This document shows positions 17,220 through 24,754 of a stretch of 64,000 bases of DNA, piece after piece. Numbering within the stretch: position 1 is the stretch's first letter; the number at the start of each line of letters is the position of its first letter. This DNA comes from Corynebacterium maris DSM 45190 (GTDB lineage: Bacteria; Actinomycetota; Actinomycetes; Mycobacteriales; Mycobacteriaceae): positions 1,178,001 to 1,242,000 of the forward strand of contig NC_021915.1 of assembly GCF_000442645.1 (NCBI RefSeq). The letters are read 5' to 3'. Position numbers and translations under genes: made by a program. The notes under the pieces are model-generated. The model was not told where the DNA came from, ran no database searches, and worked only from the letters and a program-made list of their open reading frames with translations.

Positions 17220-17293
17220 GTCGGGGAGGTACACGTTTGACCAGTAACCGCCGGGCGTCACCCCAGCCGCCCGGCAGATGCGACAGGAGAACC

Positions 17294-18634
17294 ATGACGA
17301 TGACCCAGCAGTCCACTTTCAAACCCGGCAAGGGAATCGGCCAACCCGTGGGAGTCGCCGTTCTGGGTATGGGCACCGTCGGCACGGAAGTCGTCCGCCT
17401 CATGGACGAATACGCCGAGGAGTTCGCGGCCCGCATCGGTGGACCGCTGGAGCTCAAGGGCATCGCCGTCTCCGACTTGGAGAAGCAGCGCCCGGGCGTT
17501 CCCGCTGAATTGCTCACCGACGACGCCATGAGCCTCGTCGAGCGCGAAGACGTCGACATCGTCGTCGAGGTCATCGGCGGCATCGATTACCCGCGCCGCA
17601 TCGTGTTGGCGGCGCTCAACGCCGGCAAGTCCGTCGTGACCGCCAACAAGGCGCTGGTCGCCGCTCACGCCGACGAGCTCGCCGAAGCCGCTGACGCGGC
17701 ACAGGTCGACCTGTATTTCGAGGCTGCCGTCGCCGCCGCCATCCCGGTCGTCGGCATGCTGCGTCGCTCGCTGGCGGGCGATCAGGTGCAGCGGATCTCC
17801 GGCATCGTCAACGGCACGACCAACTACATCCTCGACGCCATGACCTCCACCGGCGCGACTTATGACGACGCGCTCGCCGAGGCGACCCGCCTGGGCTACG
17901 CCGAAGCTGACCCGACCGCCGACGTCGAGGGACACGACGCTGCCTCCAAGGCCGCGATCCTCGCCTCCCTGGGGTTCCACACCCGCGTGAAGTTCGACGA
18001 CGTGCACACCGAGGGCATCACCAAGGTCACCGCCGACGACATCGAGGCCGCCCGCAAGGCCGGCTACACCATCAAGTTGCTGGCCATCTGCGAGAAGGTC
18101 ACCAACGACAAGGGCGAAGAGTCCGTCAACGCCCGCGTCCACCCGACTTTGATCCCGAGCGAGCACCCGCTGGCCTCGGTCAAGGAGTCCTACAACGCGA
18201 TCTACGTCGACTCCGAGGCCGCCGGCTCCCTAATGTTCTACGGCAACGGCGCCGGCGGCGCCCCGACCGCCTCCGCTGTGCTGGGCGATCTCGTCGGCGC
18301 CGCACGCAACAAGGTCCACGGTGGCCGCGCCCCGGGCGACAACACCTACGCCAACCTGCCGATCGCGGAGTTCGGCGAGGTCACCTCCCGCTACCACATC
18401 GACATGTCCGTCGCGGACCGCGCCGGCGTCCTCGCAGAGCTGGCCACCAAGTTCGCCGACTCCGACGTCTCGCTGCGTACCCTGCGTCAGGAAGAGGAGG
18501 AGCGTCACTCCCGCGCACGCCTGGTCATCGTCACGCATTCCGCCAAGGAGTCGAAGCTGGCGCAGATCGTCGACGAGCTCAGCCAGCTGGACTACGTCCA
18601 CGAGATCAACAGCGTCATCCGCCTCGACGGCTAG
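17294..18634 (+). CDS. hom: Homoserine dehydrogenase
   Basis: NAD(P)H-dependent reduction of aspartate semialdehyde to homoserine, the branch to threonine, methionine and isoleucine. The 446-residue protein has the Rossmann motif VAVLGMGTVGTEVV, the catalytic-domain segment GIVNGTTNYILDAM and a C-terminal ACT domain (about residues 365-446, starting YHIDMSVADRAGVLAEL) that mediates threonine feedback in this family. The frame is open upstream to 17087, but the family length and AGGAGA at 17285-17290 place the start at ATG 17294 or ATG 17300. thrB follows after 30 bp. Confidence 0.96.
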   Translation: MTMTQQSTFKPGKGIGQPVGVAVLGMGTVGTEVVRLMDEYAEEFAARIGGPLELKGIAVSDLEKQRPGVPAELLTDDAMSLVEREDVDIVVEVIGGIDYPRRIVLAALNAGKSVVTANKALVAAHADELAEAADAAQVDLYFEAAVAAAIPVVGMLRRSLAGDQVQRISGIVNGTTNYILDAMTSTGATYDDALAEATRLGYAEADPTADVEGHDAASKAAILASLGFHTRVKFDDVHTEGITKVTADDIEAARKAGYTIKLLAICEKVTNDKGEESVNARVHPTLIPSEHPLASVKESYNAIYVDSEAAGSLMFYGNGAGGAPTASAVLGDLVGAARNKVHGGRAPGDNTYANLPIAEFGEVTSRYHIDMSVADRAGVLAELATKFADSDVSLRTLRQEEEERHSRARLVIVTHSAKESKLAQIVDELSQLDYVHEINSVIRLDG

Positions 18635-18652
18635 GAGGCCGCGGCCGCGGGG

Positions 18653-18658
18653 TACGCT
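18653..18658 (+). promoter_or_regulatory. -10 box for possible leaderless thrB transcript
   Basis: TACGCT ends 6 nt before ATG 18665. The nearest AGGAGG-like sequence is about 25 nt upstream, too far to drive translation, so a leaderless internal start within the hom-thrB unit is plausible. Confidence 0.35.
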
Positions 18659-18664
18659 GTACGC

Positions 18665-19594
18665 ATGAGCATTGAGCTGATCCCCGGCACGAAAGTCACC
18701 GTCACGGTCCCCGGTTCCTCTGCGAACCTGGGGCCCGGTTTCGACACCCTGGGCCTGGCCCTGGGCATTTATGACACGGTCGAGGTGGAGATCACCGAAT
18801 CGGGTCTGGAGGTGGAGGTCTTCGGCGAAGGCGCCGACGATCTGCCGAAGGATTCTTCGCACCTGGTGGTCAAAGCCATCCGCACCGGTCTGCACGCCGC
18901 GAACGCCGTGGCCCCGGGGTTGAAGGTCACGTGCACCAACACCATCCCGCAGTCCCGTGGACTGGGTTCCTCCGCGGCGGCGGCGGTGGCGGGCGTGTCC
19001 GCCGCCAACGGCCTCGCCGGTGCTCCATTGGGCGTGGAAGAGATCGTTCAACTCTCCTCCGCTTTTGAGGGGCACCCGGACAACGCGGCAGCGTCCGTGC
19101 TCGGTGACGCCGTGGTGTCCTGGACGGAGATCCCGGTCGACGGCCACAGCCAGCCGACCTACAAGGCGGTGGGCATTCCGGTCCACGCCGACATCCGCGC
19201 CACGGCCCTGGTCCCGAACTTTCACGCGTCGACCAACGCCGTGCGCCGCGTCCTGCCCGAGCAGGTCACGCACCAGGACGCCCGCTTCAACGTCTCCCGC
19301 GTCGCGGTGATGACGGTGGCGCTGCAGACGCACCCCGAATTGCTGCAGGAAGGCACCCGTGACCGGCTGCACCAGCCCTACCGGTCGGACGTGCTGCCGG
19401 TGACCGCGGAATGGGTCAACCGGCTGCGCAACCGGGGTTATGCGGCGTATCTCTCCGGCGCTGGCCCGACCGTCATGGTGTTGTCCACCGGCCCGGTCGA
19501 CGACAACATTCTGGATCAGGCCCGCGCGGATGGCCTGCGGGTGATCGACCTCGACGTCGCCGGCCCGGTCACCGTCGAGGTCTCCCAAGCCTGA
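18665..19594 (+). CDS. thrB: Homoserine kinase
   Basis: GHMP-family kinase phosphorylating homoserine for threonine synthase. The 309-residue protein shows VTVPGSSANLGPGFDTLGLAL at the N-terminus, split as the substrate loop, the ATP-binding PQSRGLGSSAAAAVAG motif and the C-terminal AYLSGAGPTVMVL glycine loop. Length is typical. It follows hom, as in other corynebacteria, and converges on arnR with 14 bp between the stop codons; no terminator hairpin is visible in that gap. Confidence 0.96.
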   Translation: MSIELIPGTKVTVTVPGSSANLGPGFDTLGLALGIYDTVEVEITESGLEVEVFGEGADDLPKDSSHLVVKAIRTGLHAANAVAPGLKVTCTNTIPQSRGLGSSAAAAVAGVSAANGLAGAPLGVEEIVQLSSAFEGHPDNAAASVLGDAVVSWTEIPVDGHSQPTYKAVGIPVHADIRATALVPNFHASTNAVRRVLPEQVTHQDARFNVSRVAVMTVALQTHPELLQEGTRDRLHQPYRSDVLPVTAEWVNRLRNRGYAAYLSGAGPTVMVLSTGPVDDNILDQARADGLRVIDLDVAGPVTVEVSQA

Positions 19595-19608
19595 CGCCGG
19601 CGGCGGGC

Positions 19609-20385
19609 TTAAGACCCGGTGGCTTCGGGAAGGGCCTCGGGTAAGTCCGAGTCGCTGGCCTGGTTGCCGAAGGTGATGCCGCACTGGCCGGGGGCGTCGA
19701 AAGGCCGCAGCGAGATCACGACTTTGCCCGGCTGTTCCGGAAGGTCGCCGAGGGCCTCCCGCATGAACCCTTCGTGGATGGCGCAGATGAAGGGGGAGGG
19801 GCGTTTGCCCTTTTCGGTGACGAAAGGGCAGGCGTTCAGGGCCAGGACGGTGCTGCCGTCAGAGTCTTCGCCGGCCGAGTCGTCGTCGCTGCGGATATTC
19901 GGGTCGAAGCCCATTTCCCGCAGCTTTTGATAGAGCATGTCGACGGTGTCGTCCGTCGAGTCGAAGGCCCGGCCGTCCAGCTTCATCTGCCGTGCCCAGT
20001 ACCTGCCGATCTGGCGGGCTTTGTCCGTGTCCTCGGGGCTCATCGTCTCCTGATCCGACAGGATGGAAATCAGCAGTTCGATGAGTGTGACGTATTCGTT
20101 GGCGACCTCACGGTTGTCGGGGATGCGCACCCGGAAAATCAGCGACGGGCGGCCGCGGCCGCTGGCCGGGGCAGTGACCACGCGGACCGCGTCTTTGGAG
20201 ACGAGCTCGTCGAGGTGACCACGAGCCGTGTTGACGTGCATGCCGAGCCGGTCCGCGACCTCAATGGCGCGTGCGCCTTCCGGAAAGCTCTGCAGAACGT
20301 TGAGCACCTCCCGCTGCTTTGGGCTGAGATTCAACGACTCCGGGAAGAGTTCCGTGGTGGGTCGTGGAATGTGTGAGGTTCTCAT
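19609..20385 (-). CDS. arnR: ArnR-type transcriptional regulator of nitrate respiration
   Basis: A 258-residue regulator. Residues 18-75 are a winged helix-turn-helix (LSPKQREVLNVLQSF, IEVADRLGMHVNTARGHLDEL). The C-terminal half has three cysteines, C186 (NACPF), C201 (FICAIHEG) and C235 (GQCGITF), which can ligate an Fe-S cluster. In C. glutamicum ArnR represses narKGHJI and hmp aerobically and binds an Fe-S cluster, and its gene lies beside narI (established, from memory). Here it is the last gene of a nar-mod-arnR run, 14 bp after modBC. ATG 20385 is preceded by AGGAAAGGCAGGA; an upstream GTG would overlap the previous gene. Confidence 0.8.
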   Translation of the reverse strand: MRTSHIPRPTTELFPESLNLSPKQREVLNVLQSFPEGARAIEVADRLGMHVNTARGHLDELVSKDAVRVVTAPASGRGRPSLIFRVRIPDNREVANEYVTLIELLISILSDQETMSPEDTDKARQIGRYWARQMKLDGRAFDSTDDTVDMLYQKLREMGFDPNIRSDDDSAGEDSDGSTVLALNACPFVTEKGKRPSPFICAIHEGFMREALGDLPEQPGKVVISLRPFDAPGQCGITFGNQASDSDLPEALPEATGS

Positions 20386-20399
20386 TCCTGCCTTTCCTG

Positions 20400-22334
20400 C
20401 TAGCTGCCGTGTGGGTGGACCGTGACGGAGAGGGCCTTCGTCACGCATTCCACCCTCGTGCCCGCCTCCAGTCCGAGAGACAGCGCCGACGACCTGGTGA
20501 CGGGTACTGCGATCGTCGAGCCGTTGTCCAGTGTCACGGTGACCGTGGCGGACACCATGCCGGCGGCGTCGACGGCCGAGACAGTGCCGGGCCAGACGTT
20601 GCTCGCTGACTCCCTCGGCGTGGAGCCGGGAATTCTCAACGTGGTCGCCTCCGGTGGCACCGTCACGACCGCGGGGGAGCCGACCGTGAGATCCTCAGCG
20701 GAAATCCATTGAGGGGGGACGCCTATCAGAGTGAGACCAGCGCTGTTCACTGTAATCTTATCAACTGATTTTCCCGAAATTAAGCCTGACACCACATTTA
20801 ATCCGGCAAGTTCCGCGACAAAGTCGGTCGGAGGCACCGACAACAGCTCGTTGACCGGCCCGGCAGCGACGACACGGCCCTCCGCCAGCACCGCGAGTCG
20901 GTCTGCGAGGCCTGCGACGTCGACGGGGTCGTGGGTGACGAGGACAGTGGTCCGGTCGCCGGCGGTGGCCCGCAACAACCGCCGCCACCGGGTGCCCGAG
21001 GCGACGTCGACCGCGGCCAGCGGCTCATCCAGGATCAGCACCCGAGGGCGGGCCGCCAAGGCTCTGACCAGGGCGACCTGCGCGGCCTGACCGCCGGACA
21101 GGGACGGGACCGCCACGTCGGCGAGGGCAGTCAACCCGGCGGCGTCGAGAAGCTCCTCGGAGCGGGCGGCGTCCCGGGTCACCATGGTCAGCGCCTGCTG
21201 GACGGTGGCCGTCCGGGGCAGCCCCGGTTTCTGGGTCAGCAGCACCACGCCGCGCCGGTGGGCCGGCAGGAACGACTGCCCGTCGACGGTGCGGTCGCCG
21301 ATCCGGGCGTCCGCGCCACGCAGCCGGCCCGCGATCAGCCCCATGAGCGTCGACTTCCCGGAGCCGTTGGGTCCGACCACCGCCGTGATCTGGTTGGCGG
21401 GGAAGACGGACTCCACCCCGGCGGAGGTGACGGCCACGGTTTCGCCTCCGGCGGTGGGTCGGGTCAGATCACGCAGCTTCTCGGCGTCCATCGCCGTGAT
21501 CGAGCGCGCCCGCGGTGCGGCGTCCCGGCGCAACAGCGCAGGCAGCGACGCCATGGCCAGCGCCACGACCGCCAGGATGATCAGGATGGCCGACAGCGCG
21601 TAGGCGTTGTCGCGGTCGATTTCCCGCTCCAGGTAAATGGCCAGCGACATGGTGCGGGTGACGCCCGGCATCGACCCGACGAAGGTGATCGTCGTGCCGA
21701 ACTCGCCCAGGGAACGGGCGAACGCGAGGCCGGCGCCGGTGGCCAGGGCGGGGGTGACCGTGGGCAGTGTGATCCGGGTGAGCACCCGGCGCGGGCTCAT
21801 GCCCACCCCGGCGGCGGAGTGCAGCACCTCCCGGTCGATCTGGCGCAGGGCAGAGTCCACGGTCACGATGACGAACGGCAGGGAGACGAAGGTGTGGGCG
21901 ACGACGACGCCGGGGAAGGCGAAGGCCAGGGTGAGGCCGGCGGCGTCGAGGAGGGGTGCGAGTACGCCGCGATTGCCTGCGGCGGCGCTGAGCGCTAGGC
22001 CCGCGACCACCGGCGGCATCGCCAGCGGCAAGAGTACGAGCAGGCGCGCCAGCTGGGCGCCCCGGCGCAAGGACTGCAGCCATACCGCCAGGGGAACGCC
22101 CAGCAGCAGCGTCAGCAGGGTGGACAGCACGGCGGCGGACAACGTCAGCCACAGTAGCTGGGCGGTGTCCGGGGAGGTGAGGACTTCGCCCAGGTCGCCC
22201 CACGGGACGCGGAGGCCGAGGGCGAAGATCGGGAAGACGATGTAGAAGATCGCCACCAGGGCCACGACGGTGAACGCCGCCGGCGTGCGGGTGGGGGCCG
22301 GGCGTGGCGGCGACAGCGGAAACGTAGAAGTCAC
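20400..22334 (-). CDS. modBC: Molybdate ABC transporter, fused permease-ATPase (ModB-ModC)
   Basis: A single 644-residue chain joining the two inner-membrane parts of a molybdate importer. Residues 20-275 are the permease, with six helices and the EAA-type loop SAAGVGMSPRRVLTRITLP. Residues 290-500 are the ATPase: Walker A VVGPNGSGKST, signature LSGGQAAQ, Walker B VLILDEPLAAVD and the switch VTHDP. The rest carries TOBE/Mop-like oxyanion-sensing segments. GTG 22334 lacks a good ribosome-binding site but follows modA by 21 bp. Tungstate or sulfate is possible, but the nar and moa neighbours favour molybdate. Confidence 0.9.
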   Translation of the reverse strand: MTSTFPLSPPRPAPTRTPAAFTVVALVAIFYIVFPIFALGLRVPWGDLGEVLTSPDTAQLLWLTLSAAVLSTLLTLLLGVPLAVWLQSLRRGAQLARLLVLLPLAMPPVVAGLALSAAAGNRGVLAPLLDAAGLTLAFAFPGVVVAHTFVSLPFVIVTVDSALRQIDREVLHSAAGVGMSPRRVLTRITLPTVTPALATGAGLAFARSLGEFGTTITFVGSMPGVTRTMSLAIYLEREIDRDNAYALSAILIILAVVALAMASLPALLRRDAAPRARSITAMDAEKLRDLTRPTAGGETVAVTSAGVESVFPANQITAVVGPNGSGKSTLMGLIAGRLRGADARIGDRTVDGQSFLPAHRRGVVLLTQKPGLPRTATVQQALTMVTRDAARSEELLDAAGLTALADVAVPSLSGGQAAQVALVRALAARPRVLILDEPLAAVDVASGTRWRRLLRATAGDRTTVLVTHDPVDVAGLADRLAVLAEGRVVAAGPVNELLSVPPTDFVAELAGLNVVSGLISGKSVDKITVNSAGLTLIGVPPQWISAEDLTVGSPAVVTVPPEATTLRIPGSTPRESASNVWPGTVSAVDAAGMVSATVTVTLDNGSTIAVPVTRSSALSLGLEAGTRVECVTKALSVTVHPHGS

Positions 22335-22355
22335 GGGATGTCTCGGTAACGGTGG

Positions 22356-23129
22356 TCAGGCGGCCGGGGTGAAGCCGGCGTCGGCGAGGATCGTGGCGAC
22401 GTCGGGGGAGAGGATCAGCTCGACGAGCGCCGCGGCCCGCTCCGGGGTCTGCGACGCGGTGGCCGCGGCGACCCACAGGGTGGTGGGGGCGTTTTCTGCG
22501 CCGGGGATGTCGATGACCTCGACGTCGTCGCCGGCGGCCGCGGCGTCGGTGCGGTAGACCCAGCCCGCGTCGGCTTCGCCGTTGTGGACTTTGCCCAGGA
22601 CGTCGCCGACCGCGCCTTCCAGGGACACCGGGTCGAGGGTGAGGTCGTTGTGTTCGATGAGCCGTTCGGAGGCGCGGCCGCAGGGGACCTGCGGGTCGCA
22701 GAGGACGAGGTCGACGCGGTCGTCGGCCAGGTCGTCGACGGAGTCGATGCCGGCGGGGTTGCCGGCGGGGACGACCATGACCATCGTGTTGGTGGCCAGG
22801 TGCCGCGGCTCGTCGACGCTGCCGTCCGCGACTGCTTGGTCCATGCTGTGCTCGTCGGCGGTGATCAGCACGTCCGCCGGGGCGCCTTCATGCAGTTGGG
22901 TGACCAGGGTGCCGGAGCCGTCGTTGTTGAAGGTCAGTTCGTGCGGTGGTTCCAGTTCGGCGGCCAGGGCGGAGAGTTCGTCGTTGATCACCCGGGTCGA
23001 GGAGGCCCCGAAGACCTGCAGGTCAGTGGCCCCGGTTGTCCCGGTGCCCGGGGCAGTGCAGCCAGTGAGCAGGACGGCGGCGCCGAGCAGGGTGGCAGCC
23101 CGGGCGAGCGGGCGGGGCAGGCGGGTCAT
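22356..23129 (-). CDS. modA: Molybdate ABC transporter substrate-binding lipoprotein
   Basis: Captures molybdate outside the membrane and delivers it to ModBC. The 257-residue precursor has a lipoprotein signal (basic start, hydrophobic core, lipobox LLTGC at about residue 24). The mature part begins with the ModA-type LQVFGASSTRVINDEL and contains FNNDGSGTLVTQLHEGAPADVL, the oxyanion-binding Ser-rich loops of the family. AGGAG lies 6 nt before the ATG. It is 101 bp downstream of narI with a hairpin in between, so it may be expressed both with and apart from the nar genes. Confidence 0.93.
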   Translation of the reverse strand: MTRLPRPLARAATLLGAAVLLTGCTAPGTGTTGATDLQVFGASSTRVINDELSALAAELEPPHELTFNNDGSGTLVTQLHEGAPADVLITADEHSMDQAVADGSVDEPRHLATNTMVMVVPAGNPAGIDSVDDLADDRVDLVLCDPQVPCGRASERLIEHNDLTLDPVSLEGAVGDVLGKVHNGEADAGWVYRTDAAAAGDDVEVIDIPGAENAPTTLWVAAATASQTPERAAALVELILSPDVATILADAGFTPAA

Positions 23130-23153
23130 GGCGTACTCCTGGGAGACAAGGAA

Positions 23154-23187
23154 CAGGGACTGCCGGCGGTGAGGCGGGCAGTCCCTG
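23154..23187 (-). terminator. Hairpin between narI and modA
   Basis: CAGGGACTGCC and GGCAGTCCCTG form a perfect 11-bp stem with a 12-nt loop. It lies between the narI stop and the modA ribosome-binding site. The tract after it on the minus strand (TTCCTTGTCT) is only partly T-rich, so it may attenuate rather than fully stop transcription into modA-modBC-arnR. Confidence 0.5.
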
Positions 23188-23230
23188 ATGTTATCCGGCG
23201 GCCGGGTGGTCTCGGCCGGGGCCGGGGTGG

Positions 23231-24013
23231 CTAGGCGCCGCGGGAGGGCGCTTCATTGGCGTCGAGCTGCTCGGTGCGCGAACGCACCGGCTCCCAGGCC
23301 ACGTGGGAGCGGCGCGGGTCGGTGCGCACGTCGCGGGAGCGGTAGACCACGTACGGGCGGTGGACGTAGCCCACCGGCGCGGAGAAGGCGTGCACCAGGC
23401 GGGTGAACGGCCAGATCGCGATGAGCGCGAAGCCGGCGACGACGTGCAGCTTGAACTGCCACGGGACGTCGGCCATCAGTTCTGGCTGGGCGTTGAAGAT
23501 CAGCAGCTGGCGCAGCCACGGTGACAGCGTCTCCCGGTAGTCGTAGCCGTGCCCGGTGGTGAACACCTGGGTCGACAGGGTCGCCCAGAAGCCGGTGAGG
23601 ATGGCCAGGCCGAGGAAGAAGAACATCCCCTTGTCGGAGGTCGACGTGGCCAGGAACACCGAGCGGTTCTTGATACGGCGGTACAGCAGGCCGATCAGCC
23701 CGAGGACCGTCAAGACGCCGGCGATGGTGCCGGGGATGACGGCGATCCAGTGGTAGACGCCGTCGGAGATGCCCACGGCGCGGGTCCAGGTGTTGGGGAT
23801 GCCCAGGCCCATGAGGTGACCGATCACCACGAGCACGATGCCCCAGTGGAACATCGGCGAGGACAGGCGCAGCAGCTTGGACTCGTAGATCTGGGAGGAG
23901 TGGGTGGTCCAGCCGAACTGGTCGGTGCGCCACCGCCAGATGACGCCGATGACGAACGCGGCGATCGCCAGCCACGGGAACGCGACCCACAGGAAGGTTT
24001 CGAAGTTACTCAT
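23231..24013 (-). CDS. narI: Respiratory nitrate reductase gamma subunit
   Basis: Membrane diheme cytochrome b that takes electrons from menaquinol and passes them to NarH. The 260-residue protein has five membrane helices. Histidines fitting heme ligation lie in SSPMFHWGIVLVVIGHLMG and in the C-terminal helices (VPWQFKLHVVAGFALIA, FTRLVHAFSAP). ATG 24013 follows AAAGGAC; the longer upstream frame has no membrane character. The basic C-terminal tail is cytoplasmic. It follows narJ by 23 bp in the operon. Confidence 0.96.
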   Translation of the reverse strand: MSNFETFLWVAFPWLAIAAFVIGVIWRWRTDQFGWTTHSSQIYESKLLRLSSPMFHWGIVLVVIGHLMGLGIPNTWTRAVGISDGVYHWIAVIPGTIAGVLTVLGLIGLLYRRIKNRSVFLATSTSDKGMFFFLGLAILTGFWATLSTQVFTTGHGYDYRETLSPWLRQLLIFNAQPELMADVPWQFKLHVVAGFALIAIWPFTRLVHAFSAPVGYVHRPYVVYRSRDVRTDPRRSHVAWEPVRSRTEQLDANEAPSRGA

Positions 24014-24036
24014 GTCCGTATGTCCTTTTGCGCAGG

Positions 24037-24744
24037 TTAGATGAGGTCGGGTTGAGCGGAGGGGAAGGGCAGCTGAGCGTTGATCCCGACCATCTCGGCC
24101 GGCGGGCCGGAACGGATCAGGTCGATGTAGCTGTTGGCGGTGTCCTCGTCGACCCTCGGCAGCCCCATGCACACGGCGACGATGAGGGAGACGTACGGCG
24201 AGCCCGTCGACGCCAGGGCGGAGCGCAGCACCTCCACGCCGTCGCGGTGCGCGGCGATGAACTCGACGGCCGCGGCGTGGGCGTCGCCCTCCGTGCGGGC
24301 GACCGCCTCCAAGACCACGCACAGGTGGTCCGGGAGCTCGTCGGTCAACTCCTCGAGGCCGAGCTGCGCGAGTCCCTGGCGGAAGGCCAAGATCGCCGCG
24401 CCCCGCTGCCGGGTGTCGCCCACCGAGTAGTAGGACAAGAACAGCGAGCAGCGCCGCCGCTGGTCGAAGGTGGAGACGTAGTGCTCCGCCATGGCTCTTT
24501 CTCCGAATTGGCGGGCGGCGGCGAGGAAGGAGCGGAACTCGCCCGCGATCTCCTCCGGCAGCTGATCCAGCTGCGTCTCCACGGCGTCGAGCTTGTCCAG
24601 GAAAACGCCGTCTTCCTCCGGGTATGCCAGCAGCAGGGACGCGGCCATGGACAGGGTGCGCCGCTGTTCCTCAGTGACGGCCACCGGTTGCACGAATTCG
24701 GCGGGGACGAGACCGGCCGGAGTGCGGACTGGGGTGGGATTCAT
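24037..24744 (-). CDS. narJ: Nitrate reductase assembly chaperone (delta subunit)
   Basis: A dedicated cytoplasmic chaperone that holds apo-NarGH until the molybdenum cofactor and Fe-S centres are inserted; it is not part of the mature enzyme. The 235-residue, mostly helical protein contains the family core AEHYVSTFDQRRRCSLFLSY and DTRQRGAAILAF, and the YPEEDGVFLDKLDAVE segment near residue 45. AAAGGA at the end of narH serves as its ribosome-binding site; the two genes are 10 bp apart. Placement between narH and narI matches the standard narGHJI order. Confidence 0.96.
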   Translation of the reverse strand: MNPTPVRTPAGLVPAEFVQPVAVTEEQRRTLSMAASLLLAYPEEDGVFLDKLDAVETQLDQLPEEIAGEFRSFLAAARQFGERAMAEHYVSTFDQRRRCSLFLSYYSVGDTRQRGAAILAFRQGLAQLGLEELTDELPDHLCVVLEAVARTEGDAHAAAVEFIAAHRDGVEVLRSALASTGSPYVSLIVAVCMGLPRVDEDTANSYIDLIRSGPPAEMVGINAQLPFPSAQPDLI

Positions 24745-24754
24745 GGCTCGCTCA

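Noticed and set aside
20761..21028. Short Arg-rich frames inside modBC suggesting a frameshift between permease and ATPase
   Set aside because: The main frame is open and carries all permease and ATPase motifs in order, so it is a true fusion, not a frameshifted pair.
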